Shown: positions 1-8,037, counted from the stretch's first letter. The stretch is DNA of 64,000 nucleotides from an uncultured Clostridia bacterium (GCA_934129745.1 CAKOWZ010000009.1:1-64000); one strand, 5' to 3'. Made by a program: numbers and translations. The notes: generated by a model not told the origin, from the sequence alone.

Positions 1-86
1 GTTCCCATTCCGAACACAGAAGTCAAGCTCCAATGTGCCAACGATATTTGTGGGTTACCCTGCTGAGAAAATAGGTTGTCGCCAGA
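1..86 (+). rRNA. rrf: 5S ribosomal RNA, 3' part
   Basis: The window opens inside a 5S rRNA. The conserved stretch GTTCCCATTCCGAACACAGA and the closing GGTTGTCGCCAG are visible, but the 5' portion lies outside the window. It is followed 10 bp later by tRNA-Asn, so this is the end of an rRNA operon with a co-transcribed tRNA. The exact 3' end is estimated. Confidence 0.93.
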
Positions 87-95
87 TTTAAATAT

Positions 96-171
96 TCCTC
101 GTTAGCTCAGTTGGTAGAGCGCTCGGCTGTTAACCGATAGGTCGTTGGTTCGAGTCCAACACGAGGAGCCA
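96..171 (+). tRNA. tRNA-Asn (anticodon GTT)
   Basis: Complete cloverleaf: acceptor arms TCCTCGT (96-102) and ACGAGGA (161-167), D-loop GCTCAGTTGGTAGAGC, anticodon loop CTGTTAA giving GTT, T-arm GGTTCGAGTCC, discriminator G168 and encoded CCA at 169-171. It sits directly after the 5S gene and is probably processed from the rRNA transcript. Confidence 0.97.
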
Positions 172-173
172 TG

Positions 174-203
174 AAAAGATAATCTTTCGATTATCTTTTT
201 TAA
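174..203 (+). terminator. rRNA/tRNA operon terminator
   Basis: Stem AAAAGATAATC / GATTATCTTTT with a 3-nt loop and a T-run, right after the tRNA CCA. This is an intrinsic terminator ending the rRNA-tRNA transcript. Confidence 0.85.
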
Positions 204-252
204 TTTTTAACTAATTAAATTCAAAAAAAATTTTAAAATTTTAATAAAACAC

Positions 253-302
253 TTGTCGGAAATCTTCGCATATATTGTATTATATACGAAGATTTCCGAC
301 AA
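253..302. repeat. 16-bp perfect inverted repeat
   Basis: Arms TTGTCGGAAATCTTCG (253-268) and its exact reverse complement (287-302) flank an 18-nt AT-rich spacer containing TATTAT. The arms are much more GC-rich than the surroundings. No T-run follows, so it is not an ordinary terminator. It lies in the leader of the next gene and could be an operator or a small mobile-element remnant. Confidence 0.8.
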
Positions 303-349
303 AGAGTAAAGATATGGAATGAAAAAACATTAACACAGGGGGAATAAAC

Positions 350-760
350 ATGAAAATATTAATAATTTGTAGCAAAGCTTTTTATAAAGATATAGCACCA
401 ATAAAAGAAAAATTAGAACAAAATGGGCATATAGTTGAATTACCAAATTCATACTATGAACCAGATGCAGAAAAGAAAAGTTGGGCTTTAGGGGAAGAAG
501 CACATAGTGAATTTAAAGCTAGAATGTTTAGAATGAGTGAAGAAAGAATAGCAACTATGGATGCTGTATTAACTTTAAACTTTGATAAAAATGGTAAAAA
601 GAACTATATTGGTGGAGCAACATTTATTGAAATATATGAAGCTTTTATGAAAAACAAGAAAATCTATTTATATAATGATATTCCAGAAGGAATGTTGTAT
701 GATGAAATATCAGGATTTTCTCCTGTTGTGATAAATGGGGATTTGGATTTGATAAAATAG
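350..760 (+). CDS. Hypothetical protein, nucleoside deoxyribosyltransferase-like fold
   Basis: 136 aa, with an AGGGGG-type ribosome binding site 9-13 nt before the ATG. The opening MKILIICSKAF, the central DAVLTLNFDKNGKKNYIGGA and the later KKIYLYNDIPEGM resemble small proteins related to the nucleoside 2-deoxyribosyltransferase superfamily (Rossmann-like, with a conserved GG-A-FIEIYEA helix). I do not see enough catalytic residues to claim activity. No signal peptide or membrane segment is present. It is first in a tandem with the Nudix-like and CYTH genes. The function call is an inference from motif resemblance only. Confidence 0.75.
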   Translation: MKILIICSKAFYKDIAPIKEKLEQNGHIVELPNSYYEPDAEKKSWALGEEAHSEFKARMFRMSEERIATMDAVLTLNFDKNGKKNYIGGATFIEIYEAFMKNKKIYLYNDIPEGMLYDEISGFSPVVINGDLDLIK

Positions 761-806
761 GAATGAATAATTGAATTTAACATAAGAAAATTTAGGAGGA
801 AAAAGT

Positions 807-1196
807 ATGGGAAAACATGCAATTATAATAATAAAAAATAAGGAAAATAAATATTTACAATACTATGATGAAAGATGGCAATCTTATTTATTTTTAAATT
901 GCAAGATTAATGGAGCAGAGGATATTGATATTATACAAAAAAATGTAGAAGCAATTTTAGGTTTAAAAGATTTTAAATGTAATTATCTAGGAATGAAAAA
1001 GCACACAAAATTTTCTGAAAGTGCTCAGATAGAAAAAGAATATGAGCATTATTTTTATAAAATAGAAACAGAGAATCAGTTAGATAATCTACCAGATAAT
1101 TATAAATGGTTTTCATATGATGAATTAAAAAATGATGAAAGAATACAAAAAGTTAATAGCGATATTGTAGGGTTTGTAAAAGAATTTGACAATTAG
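807..1196 (+). CDS. Degenerate Nudix-domain protein
   Basis: 129 aa; AGGAGG precedes the ATG. The layout is that of a Nudix domain: first strand HAIIIIKNKENKYLQYYDERW, a centre CKINGAEDIDIIQKNVEAILGL where the Nudix box should be, and C-terminal YKWFSYDELKND. Real Nudix hydrolases have GX5EX7REXXEEXG, which positions the metal-binding glutamates. Here the R-E-x-x-E-E core is replaced by Q-K-N-V-E-A, so pyrophosphohydrolase activity is doubtful. The partial alignment is seen in the sequence; loss of activity is inferred. It may be a binding-only paralogue. Confidence 0.75.
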   Translation: MGKHAIIIIKNKENKYLQYYDERWQSYLFLNCKINGAEDIDIIQKNVEAILGLKDFKCNYLGMKKHTKFSESAQIEKEYEHYFYKIETENQLDNLPDNYKWFSYDELKNDERIQKVNSDIVGFVKEFDN

Positions 1197-1216
1197 TTTA
1201 TAAGGAGAATAATAAA

Positions 1217-1774
1217 GTGAAAACTGAATATGAATTAAGAGTTTTAGAAATAGAACCTAAAAGTATAATAAGTCTCCTTGAAGAGTTAGGAGCTAATAAA
1301 ATAGGAAATTTCGAGCAGAAAAGGTATGTATATAATTTAAATCCTGCTCAAGATGGGAAATGGATTAGATTAAGAACCAATGGAAGAAAGACTACTTTGA
1401 CATATAAGGATATTGTAAGTAATACTATTGATGGAACAAAAGAGATTGAGGTTGAAGTATCTGATTTTGAGGCAACTAATGAATTACTTGAAAAGATGGG
1501 ATATTTTAATAATGGTTATCAGGAGAATAAAAGGATTCAATATGAATTGAATAATGTAGAAATAGATATAGATTCATGGCCTTTAATTCCATCATATTTA
1601 GAAATAGAAGGACAATCAGAGAAAGAAGTAACTGATATGTTAAAACTATTAAATCTTAGAGAGGAAAAGGTTACTGCTTTAAATTGTAGTGATATTTATA
1701 AAAAGATATATTGTATAGATATTGATAAAATTAAAATGTTGAAATTTAATGAAGAAATTGATATGGAAAGATAG
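1217..1774 (+). CDS. CYTH-domain protein (class IV adenylate cyclase/thiamine triphosphatase-like)
   Basis: 185 aa. It starts at GTG 1217, chosen because AAGGAG lies at 1202-1207. The CYTH signature E-x-E-x is represented by TEYELRV near the N-terminus, followed by WIRLRTNGRKTTLTYKD (substrate-phosphate-binding R/K pattern), KEIEVEVSDFEATNELLEKMG and VEIDIDSWPLIPSYLEIEG. CYTH enzymes bind triphosphate compounds in a beta-barrel tunnel; members annotated CyaB are often not true cyclases. The C-terminus after about residue 150 is unusual and not family-typical. It ends the first small gene group and is followed by a terminator hairpin. Confidence 0.85.
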   Translation: MKTEYELRVLEIEPKSIISLLEELGANKIGNFEQKRYVYNLNPAQDGKWIRLRTNGRKTTLTYKDIVSNTIDGTKEIEVEVSDFEATNELLEKMGYFNNGYQENKRIQYELNNVEIDIDSWPLIPSYLEIEGQSEKEVTDMLKLLNLREEKVTALNCSDIYKKIYCIDIDKIKMLKFNEEIDMER

Positions 1775-1785
1775 ATATTTCTAGA

Positions 1786-1825
1786 TAAAGGAACATTTTG
1801 CTGTAATAGGCGAAATGTTCCTTTA
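1786..1825 (+). terminator. Terminator hairpin, copy 1 of a duplicated element
   Basis: Stem TAAAGGAACATTT / AAATGTTCCTTTA with a loop from about 1799 to 1812. A nearly identical sequence recurs at 2551-2590. It ends the CYTH transcript. Confidence 0.75.
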
Positions 1826-1882
1826 TTAATGTGAAGATATTGATATTTACGGATATTCGTGTTATATTAGTAACTGAAATTC

Positions 1883-2016
1883 TAGGGTAAATCCCTATTT
1901 ATATAAATAAACGAGTAGTGAGAAAATGAGATGTTATCTCTATTTCTAGGTCAGCACTACAAAAACTAAAACAAGTGAAGAAGGTCAGCTCACTTGTCAC
2001 CTAAACAGTTTTAGGG
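1883..2016 (+). promoter_or_regulatory. Hairpin-rich 5' leader of the 67-aa gene
   Basis: The 135 nt before the small gene can fold into several perfect short stems: TAGGG/CCCTA (1883-1887, 1893-1897), GTAGTG/CACTAC (1915-1920, 1955-1960) enclosing GAGAT/ATCTC (1928-1932, 1936-1940), ACAAGTGA/TCACTTGT (1971-1978, 1990-1997), and CCTAAA/TTTAGG (about 2000-2015), whose 3' arm runs into the GGGGG ribosome binding site. AGGTCAGC also occurs twice (1948, 1982). The stems are seen; a regulatory role, masking the binding site, is inferred. I do not recognise a known riboswitch. Confidence 0.4.
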
Positions 2017-2026
2017 GGTAAATAAT

Positions 2027-2230
2027 ATGGATTCTCGGAAAAAAAGAAAAAATAGTTTTCGGTTCAGGAACATTAATGCAGATTATTTTCTAAAAAAATC
2101 TAAGCCTGTTGAAATGCATGAACCGGTTGAAACTAAAGATTCAAAGGCATTAAAGAAAGAATTTGAGCAAATTCGTAAAAATGATCAGAAAGCATGGTTA
2201 AGAGTTAAAGATATTGTTTTTGATAAGTAA
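2027..2230 (+). CDS. Hypothetical small basic protein
   Basis: 67 aa, preceded by a strong GGGGG ribosome binding site. It is rich in Lys/Arg at the N-terminus (DSRKKRKNSFRFRN), then acidic-basic and probably helical (ALKKEFEQIRKNDQKAWLRVKDIV). There is no membrane segment and no cysteines. I do not recognise a family. It lies with the next membrane peptide in a 0.76-kb interval bounded by two copies of the same hairpin, which suggests the pair moved or was duplicated as a unit. Confidence 0.6.
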   Translation: MDSRKKRKNSFRFRNINADYFLKKSKPVEMHEPVETKDSKALKKEFEQIRKNDQKAWLRVKDIVFDK

Positions 2231-2338
2231 AATCAATTCAGTACTTGAAATCAGCTTTCAGAGATTAGAAAAATCTTTGTACAATATCCATGTCAACGCT
2301 TAGAACCGTCATATTAAAATATGGAAAGGAGTCTAAAT

Positions 2339-2530
2339 ATGATTTATATTGTAGTTGGAGTTATTTGCTTAATACTTGCAATATTTCTTGGAGTTATTGT
2401 GGCAATGGTCGACAAACCTAAATGCAGGATGGCAACAATCGTAACAACAGGATTAGATGACAAGAAGGAAGTTAGTTTGTCAGAAGCTTTGGAAAACTTA
2501 GATGTATGCAACGGAATAATCGAAGAGTAA
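2339..2530 (+). CDS. Hypothetical single-pass membrane protein
   Basis: 63 aa from ATG 2339, chosen over an in-frame ATG at 2321 because AAAGGAG lies at 2325-2331, just upstream of 2339. Residues 2-23 (IYIVVGVICLILAIFLGVIVAM) form one transmembrane helix; the remaining 40 residues are soluble and acidic at the end (SLSEALENLDVCNGIIEE). No family recognised. It is followed by the second copy of the hairpin element. Confidence 0.6.
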   Translation: MIYIVVGVICLILAIFLGVIVAMVDKPKCRMATIVTTGLDDKKEVSLSEALENLDVCNGIIEE

Positions 2531-2550
2531 TTGATAAAACTGACCAAAGT

Positions 2551-2590
2551 TAAAGGAACATTTTGCTGTAATAGACGAAATGTTTCTTAA
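2551..2590 (+). terminator. Terminator hairpin, copy 2 of the duplicated element
   Basis: AAAGGAACATTTTGCTGTAA followed by TAGACGAAATGTTTCTT matches the copy at 1786-1825 with only about three changes. The inverted repeat is preserved with G-T wobbles. It ends the small-protein unit. Confidence 0.7.
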
Positions 2591-2628
2591 TTCTTGACAC
2601 TAATTAAATTTCAATAGTGTAAAATGAA

Positions 2629-2671
2629 AGAGTAAATATGTGTTTACATTCATTTGTTCTTTTGTTATAAT
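2629..2671 (+). promoter_or_regulatory. Promoter with palindromic operator, copy 1
   Basis: TTTACA at 2643-2648, a 17-bp spacer and extended -10 TGTTATAAT (TATAAT at 2666-2671). An imperfect palindrome AGAGTAAAT...ATTTGTTCT brackets the -35 and half the spacer. The same arrangement recurs at 9618-9660 and 12840-12882. It drives the HAD-GNAT-transporter unit. Confidence 0.8.
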
Positions 2672-2702
2672 GCAATAAAAAGAATAACCAAGGAGAAACA
2701 AA

Positions 2703-3305
2703 ATGAGAATAGGAATAGATATAGACGGAGTATTAACCGATATTGAGCAATGGCAACTAGATGTAGGCGGGAAGTTTTTTTCGAAATATAATAAAACTGT
2801 TGTAAACAAAGATGGTTATGAAATAGCAGAAATATTCAATATTTCAGAAGAATTAGATGATCAATTTTGGAATGAATACTTATATGAATATGCAACAAAA
2901 GAGCCAGCAAGAAAATATACCAGTGAAGTCATTAAAAAGCTTAAAGAGGATGGTAATGAAATATATATTGTGACTGCAAGATATCTAACAAATAGAGATA
3001 CAGATGAAGGAAAACAAATGAGAAAAATTGTGTTGAACTGGCTTAAAGAACAAAACATTGATTATGACAAAATAATTTTTAGTCAGGATGATAAAAGAGA
3101 AAATTGTTTAAAAAACAATATAGATGTCATGATTGAAGATAAAGCAGAAAATATAATTAGTATATCAGAAATAATCCCTGTAATATGTTTTCATGCGGGA
3201 TATAACAAGGAATGCAACGGCAAAAACATATATAGAGCTTACAATTGGTATGATATATATAGTTTAATAAAGGGTGGTAAAATATGCAAAACAAAGTTGA
3301 ATTAA
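2703..3305 (+). CDS. HAD-superfamily 5'(3')-deoxyribonucleotidase-like phosphatase
   Basis: 200 aa; AAGGAG precedes the start. The HAD nucleophile motif DxDGV is present (MRIGIDIDGVLTD, Asp6 and Asp8), then IYIVTARYL with the motif II threonine, a lysine-bearing region (IIFSQDDKRENCLK) and the acidic motif DVMIEDKAENI. HAD hydrolases of this size next to nucleotide genes are often deoxyribonucleotidases; the substrate is inferred. It overlaps the following acetyltransferase by 22 bp, so the two are translated together. It is the first gene after the palindromic promoter. Confidence 0.85.
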   Translation: MRIGIDIDGVLTDIEQWQLDVGGKFFSKYNKTVVNKDGYEIAEIFNISEELDDQFWNEYLYEYATKEPARKYTSEVIKKLKEDGNEIYIVTARYLTNRDTDEGKQMRKIVLNWLKEQNIDYDKIIFSQDDKRENCLKNNIDVMIEDKAENIISISEIIPVICFHAGYNKECNGKNIYRAYNWYDIYSLIKGGKICKTKLN

Positions 3306-3778
3306 TAGATTATGAAGAAAAATATGCAGATATAATAAATAAAATAGAAGAACAACAATGGGGAAAATGGTGGTGTGGAGATATTCGCGACAATATATTA
3401 ACAAAACATACAAATATAAAATTAGCCAAAATAGGAGATGAAATAGCAGGTGTTGGATATGGAAAAAGAGTAGGAGATGCTTTCTATATTCAAGTTATAG
3501 TAATAAAACCTGAATATCAACACATGCATATTGGTTCAATGTTTATGGATCATTTTATTGATTATTCAAAATCACTTAGATTATCAAACATTGTCTGTGA
3601 AGGAGTATTAGTAAATAATAAAATGAACCTTGAAAACTTAATGAAAAAATACAATTTCAAAGAAGTCATTAGAATTAAAGAATATTGGGGTTATAAATTC
3701 CCAGATGTTTGGTGCAAAGAATGTGACAGCAAACCTTGCAAATGCACAAATGTAATATTTGTTAAGGAGATCAAATAA
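3284..3778 (+). CDS. GNAT-family N-acetyltransferase
   Basis: 164 aa. GNAT core: KLAKIGDEIAGVGYGKRVGDAFYIQVIVIKPEYQHMHIGSMFMDHFIDY, where V-I-K-P-E-Y-Q-x-x-x-I-G-S is the acetyl-CoA pyrophosphate-binding motif A. The C-terminus ends in a cysteine cluster (WCKECDSKPCKC, four Cys) that could bind a metal, an extension not typical of minimal GNATs. It overlaps the HAD gene at its start and abuts the transporter ATG at its stop, so it is part of one operon. The acceptor is unknown. Confidence 0.85.
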   Translation: MQNKVELIDYEEKYADIINKIEEQQWGKWWCGDIRDNILTKHTNIKLAKIGDEIAGVGYGKRVGDAFYIQVIVIKPEYQHMHIGSMFMDHFIDYSKSLRLSNIVCEGVLVNNKMNLENLMKKYNFKEVIRIKEYWGYKFPDVWCKECDSKPCKCTNVIFVKEIK

Positions 3779-4957
3779 ATGGCTACAAAAAAAGAATATA
3801 TAAATTTAATAAGATGGAGTTGTATAATTGACGCATTTACTAATTATTATTTTATAAGAATTATAGTATTATATCTTCTGTCAAAAAACGTAACCCCTTG
3901 GGTTGCAGTATCTATACCAATTGTTTTAGAATTTGCAAGGCTAATTTCAAGAGGCTTTGAACCAATGGTAAGATTGGCATTGAAAGTTGATTATAAGAAA
4001 TATCATATATTTCATTTAATAACATTTCTCGGATTAGGACTTATAATATCTCAATGTAGGAGCGTTTATACCATATATATATTTACTTTAATTTCTGGAT
4101 TTTTATCTGGAATAAAGTATTCAACAATAACAAAAATGAATACGCAAAATAAAGAATACGAGCCTTATTGTTTTATAGAAGAAGAAAGGTCACAAGTTAT
4201 TGGTGGAACATTAGGATTACTTGTTAGTCAATTTATCTATGATATTAGTCCTAAAATATATTTGTTAGGATATGTTGTCTTAATAGTTGTAGGAACAGTA
4301 TTAAGCATGTTATTAAAAAGAATTTCTAATGAAGATGTTATGGAGCAAATTTCTGAAAATAAAGTGTTAGATAAGAAAAGTAAAAATGAAACAATTATAG
4401 TGACATCATTATTTGCAATATTAGTAGGATTTTGGTGTATAGGTTGGCGTGGATTTGAAGAATTAGCTCCACTTGTTAGCAATAAGGTCGGTTATTTAAA
4501 TGCAGTATATACATTGTTAGAAACTGTTTTATTATGCATAATATCAGGTTCAATATTGCATAAGATACATAAAAAGAAAAAATTATTATTTACAGAGACT
4601 ATAATTTCATGCATAGATGTATTTTGTTTATTTATTGCTGCAATAACATTATCTTGGCAAGGATTATTAATTGCATATATTATTACAGCGTTTACCTCTA
4701 CCATGGGCGACCCTATCTGGGGAAGCTTAATGAGTGCATATTCAACTAATGATAGAGAAAAGTGGGTTTTAGTAAATAGAGTTTATTTCGTAATAAGAGC
4801 TTTGTTTACTATTATAGCTTGGTTGGTTTGTAGAGAGTGTGTTATTAGAGGAATAGAAACATTTAGATATTTGGCTATTGGTTTGATTGGGTTGATAATA
4901 ATAACTTATTTAGTAGCAAGTAGGGTAAATAAAAAGGTATTTGGAAGTAGTATATAG
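3779..4957 (+). CDS. MFS-like multi-pass transporter
   Basis: 392 aa with about 11-12 hydrophobic helices spread over the whole length and short basic loops (VDYKKYH, NKEYEPYCFIEEERSQ), which is the overall shape of a major facilitator permease. The start ATG directly follows the previous stop, so translation is coupled. The substrate cannot be inferred. It is one of three similar permeases in the island (also 5756 and 9697), none closely resembling a named efflux pump. Confidence 0.75.
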   Translation: MATKKEYINLIRWSCIIDAFTNYYFIRIIVLYLLSKNVTPWVAVSIPIVLEFARLISRGFEPMVRLALKVDYKKYHIFHLITFLGLGLIISQCRSVYTIYIFTLISGFLSGIKYSTITKMNTQNKEYEPYCFIEEERSQVIGGTLGLLVSQFIYDISPKIYLLGYVVLIVVGTVLSMLLKRISNEDVMEQISENKVLDKKSKNETIIVTSLFAILVGFWCIGWRGFEELAPLVSNKVGYLNAVYTLLETVLLCIISGSILHKIHKKKKLLFTETIISCIDVFCLFIAAITLSWQGLLIAYIITAFTSTMGDPIWGSLMSAYSTNDREKWVLVNRVYFVIRALFTIIAWLVCRECVIRGIETFRYLAIGLIGLIIITYLVASRVNKKVFGSSI

Positions 4958-4968
4958 GAGTTGGTTAA

Positions 4969-5022
4969 ATGGGGAAATTAGAATTTAAGCAAATAATAGA
5001 AATAGATGAAGATAATTGTTAA
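4969..5022 (+). pseudogene. Truncated reading frame, possible acetyltransferase N-terminus
   Basis: AGGAG then ATG opens a 17-codon frame (MGKLEFKQIIEIDEDNC, stop). The pattern F-x-x-I-x-E-I-D-E-D-N resembles the first strand and helix of GNAT proteins. It looks like the start of a gene whose remainder has been deleted. Evidence is short and the identification is tentative. Confidence 0.3.
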
Positions 5023-5057
5023 GAAGATTAAAACATAACAATAGGAGGAAACAAATA

Positions 5058-5759
5058 ATGAAAAAACCAATAATAGGAATTGTGTCAAAGCATTATGATA
5101 CATACAAATCATATAAAATAGATACTTTTGTAAGAGATGAGGTTAAGCAAGCTATATTTGATAATGGAGGAATAGCAATTGGAATATTACCTACGGAGGA
5201 TAAAATAAATTATTGTGATGATAACTGGAAAGATAATTTATCTATAGAAGAAAAAGAAAATTTAATTGTTCAATTAAAGCTATGTGATGGTATTGTTCTA
5301 CAAGGTGGTGCAGAAACAGATAAGTATGAAAGCATAATTGCTAAGTATTGTTATGAGAACGATATTCCAATACTTGGTATTTGTGCAGGTCAAAACAATA
5401 TTGCAAGAGCGTTAGGAGGAACAACTTGTAAAATTCCTAATCCTGAAAAACATGATAAATCTTTTGATGAGTATGTTCACAGTATTAGTATAGATAAAAC
5501 TTCAAAATTTTATGAGATAGTTAAAACTGACAAAATGAAAGTAAATTCTAGGCACAAGAGAACTATAAAAGAATGTCCTTGTTTAGATAAGGTTGCATTT
5601 TGTGAGGATGGTTATCCAGATGTTATTGAATCAAAAAATAAAAAGTTTTATATAGGGGTAAGGTTTCATCCAGAGAGTTTGTACAAAAAGGATGAAAATC
5701 ATAATAGAATATTTGAAGAATTTATAAAAGTATGTTCAAATGAAATGGAGAAATTATGA
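5058..5759 (+). CDS. Class I glutamine amidotransferase, gamma-glutamyl hydrolase (C26) type
   Basis: 233 aa from ATG 5058, preferred over the upstream in-frame TTG at 5016 because AGGAGG lies just before 5058. Catalytic features: DGIVLQGGAE, nucleophile elbow ILGICAGQN with Cys109, and a C-terminal GVRFHPES giving the catalytic His-Glu pair. This is the PuuD/peptidase C26 family, which hydrolyses gamma-glutamyl amides. The stop overlaps the next ATG (ATGA), so it is co-translated with a permease; together they might import and deconjugate, or release and export, a gamma-glutamyl compound. The substrate is inference. Confidence 0.85.
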   Translation: MKKPIIGIVSKHYDTYKSYKIDTFVRDEVKQAIFDNGGIAIGILPTEDKINYCDDNWKDNLSIEEKENLIVQLKLCDGIVLQGGAETDKYESIIAKYCYENDIPILGICAGQNNIARALGGTTCKIPNPEKHDKSFDEYVHSISIDKTSKFYEIVKTDKMKVNSRHKRTIKECPCLDKVAFCEDGYPDVIESKNKKFYIGVRFHPESLYKKDENHNRIFEEFIKVCSNEMEKL

Positions 5760-6997
5760 AACAAGATACAGAAAAAATAAATAAAATAGTAAAAATATAT
5801 CCAATATTTTATTCTTTGACAGCAGATACCATATTTTTTGTGCCAATCGATACTTTGTTTCTTACACTGGTAAAAAATCTAAACGCAAGCCAAATATCAG
5901 CGTTGACAACAATAGGATTACTTATATGTATATTATCTCAGAAAATTATAGAAAAAATCGCGAAGAAAATAGGAAATGTAAATTCAATAAGATTGGGCTG
6001 CTTTTTACTATTAGCATCAGCTATAATACTTACATTTGGTAATTCATTTATAGCATTGATATTATATAAAATAACAATAGAATATGCATATATGTTTTGG
6101 TTAATGTCTAACATTTTGTTAAAAAATAATTTAACATATATGAATAGAAAAGATGAATACTTCTTTGTTAGAAACAAGGCAAAAATAATGTACGGAATAG
6201 CTACTATGATTACGGCATTAATTAGTGGGTATTTATTTAATATAAATGCCTATTTTCCGTTGTATATATCAATATTTTTATATGTAATTACTTTTATGCT
6301 ATCACTGAATTTTAAAGAAGCAGAATATATGGATGAAAATGAATCTGAGAAGGAAATAAAGCATTCTAAAAATACTAAATTATCAGCATTAGTTATTCTT
6401 GTAATACTATCGAATGCACTATTTTATGCAATTATAAAGCTAGGTCAGAATAACAGCAAATTATTTATGCAATATGACTTTAGTAATGTTTTATCTGTAG
6501 AAAATGTAACATATTTACTAACTACAATAGTTCTTATCTCAAGAGTTAGCAGAATTATAGGAAATATTGTATTAGGCAAATTATACAGGAAAATAAAAGA
6601 TAAACTAAGCATTTTATTAACAATATTGGAATTATTAGCTTTTTCTTTAGTAGTGGTTGGGCATTATATTAGTTTTAATTTTATGTTGAAAGTTGTAATA
6701 ATGGCAACAGGATTTTGTATTATACTTGCAATAAGAGATTCATTTCAGGTATACATAGAAGATACCGCATTAAGAATTTCAAAAAAAGAGCAGCAGCAAA
6801 AGGTTATGATTAAAATAGAAGTATATAGAAAACTTATACAGTTAATATTTGGTTTATTGTTTACTTTGGTATTAACTAAATTCGATCTTTCTGTTGTAAT
6901 AATTATTTTATGCGTGTTATCTACAATAGAAATTATATTAAATAAAGGAATGTATGATAGATTAGTAAATGATAAGAATACCGAGAGATATAGTTAA
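5756..6997 (+). CDS. MFS-like multi-pass transporter
   Basis: 413 aa. About 12 hydrophobic segments, with a longer charged loop near the middle (EAEYMDENESEKEIKHSKN) that splits two six-helix halves, as expected for MFS. The start overlaps the amidotransferase stop by 4 bp. No substrate-specific motif is visible. The C-terminus is short and hydrophilic. Confidence 0.75.
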   Translation: MKQDTEKINKIVKIYPIFYSLTADTIFFVPIDTLFLTLVKNLNASQISALTTIGLLICILSQKIIEKIAKKIGNVNSIRLGCFLLLASAIILTFGNSFIALILYKITIEYAYMFWLMSNILLKNNLTYMNRKDEYFFVRNKAKIMYGIATMITALISGYLFNINAYFPLYISIFLYVITFMLSLNFKEAEYMDENESEKEIKHSKNTKLSALVILVILSNALFYAIIKLGQNNSKLFMQYDFSNVLSVENVTYLLTTIVLISRVSRIIGNIVLGKLYRKIKDKLSILLTILELLAFSLVVVGHYISFNFMLKVVIMATGFCIILAIRDSFQVYIEDTALRISKKEQQQKVMIKIEVYRKLIQLIFGLLFTLVLTKFDLSVVIIILCVLSTIEIILNKGMYDRLVNDKNTERYS

Positions 6998-7050
6998 TTT
7001 AAAAAAGCAGTAATAAATTTACTAAAATTACAATATAAAAAGGAGAAAAA

Positions 7051-8037
7051 ATGTCAATAATAGAAGTCAAAGATTTAGTAAAAACATACAAGGTTATAGA
7101 AAAAAAAGATGGTTTAATAGGTTATTTCAAAAACTTAATAAATCCCAAATATAAAAAATTTGATGCCGTTAAGGGAATAAACTTTAATATAGAAGAAGGA
7201 GAGTTAGTTGGTTATATTGGAGAAAATGGAGCAGGTAAATCAACTACTATAAAAATGCTCACAGGATTACTCACTCCAACATCAGGAAGCATAGTTGTAA
7301 ACGGTATAGTACCAAATCAAAAAAGAATACAAAACAATAAAAAAATAGGTGCAGTATTTGGACAAAAAACACAATTGTGGTGGGACTTGCCTGTTATAGA
7401 ATCATATAGATTGATAAAAAAGATGTATAAGATTCCTGAAAAAGAATTTCAAGAAAATCTGAAAAAGTTTACTGAAATTCTTGAGCTTCAAGATTTACTA
7501 GAAAAACAAGTTAAAAATTTAAGCTTAGGTCAAAAAATGAGATGTGAAATTGCCGCAACTTTCTTACACAATCCTAAAATAGTATATTTAGATGAACCAA
7601 CCATAGGTTTAGATGTTTTTGTAAAAGAGAAAATAAGGAACTTTATAAAAGAGATAAATAAGAAAAACAAAACAACAGTAATATTAACAACACATGATTT
7701 AAAAGATATTGAAGATGTATGTGATAGAATAATTTTATTAGACAAAGGTGAAATAATTTACGATGGAGAAAAACAAAAATTCAAGGATACTTATGGGAAG
7801 CATGTAATTGCAGAGCTTATAGTTAAAGGCAAGAAAGAAAATATTGAATTAGGTGGTTTAGAAATATTAGAGCAGACAGAAAATAAATTAAAAATAAAAT
7901 TTAGTCATGACGAAACAACAATAGTAAAAATTATGGATGAAATATCTAAATTCTGCATAATAGAAGATATTCATATGAGGGAAGCGGAATTAGAAGATAT
8001 ATTAAAAGAAATATATAAAGGAGCTCATAAATGTTAA
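7051..8037 (+). CDS. ABC-2 exporter ATP-binding subunit
   Basis: 328 aa; AAGGAG precedes the ATG. Walker A GENGAGKST near residue 60, Q-loop VFGQKTQLWWD, signature LSLGQKMR, Walker B IVYLDEPTIGLD, and switch histidine ILTTHD. The roughly 90-residue C-terminal extension after the nucleotide-binding domain is typical of exporter ATPases of the DrrA type. It overlaps the first permease gene, so ATPase and two permeases form one operon and probably one exporter complex. Two permeases of the ABC2_membrane_6 type suggest export of a small hydrophobic compound or drug, which is inference. Confidence 0.92.
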   Translation: MSIIEVKDLVKTYKVIEKKDGLIGYFKNLINPKYKKFDAVKGINFNIEEGELVGYIGENGAGKSTTIKMLTGLLTPTSGSIVVNGIVPNQKRIQNNKKIGAVFGQKTQLWWDLPVIESYRLIKKMYKIPEKEFQENLKKFTEILELQDLLEKQVKNLSLGQKMRCEIAATFLHNPKIVYLDEPTIGLDVFVKEKIRNFIKEINKKNKTTVILTTHDLKDIEDVCDRIILLDKGEIIYDGEKQKFKDTYGKHVIAELIVKGKKENIELGGLEILEQTENKLKIKFSHDETTIVKIMDEISKFCIIEDIHMREAELEDILKEIYKGAHKC

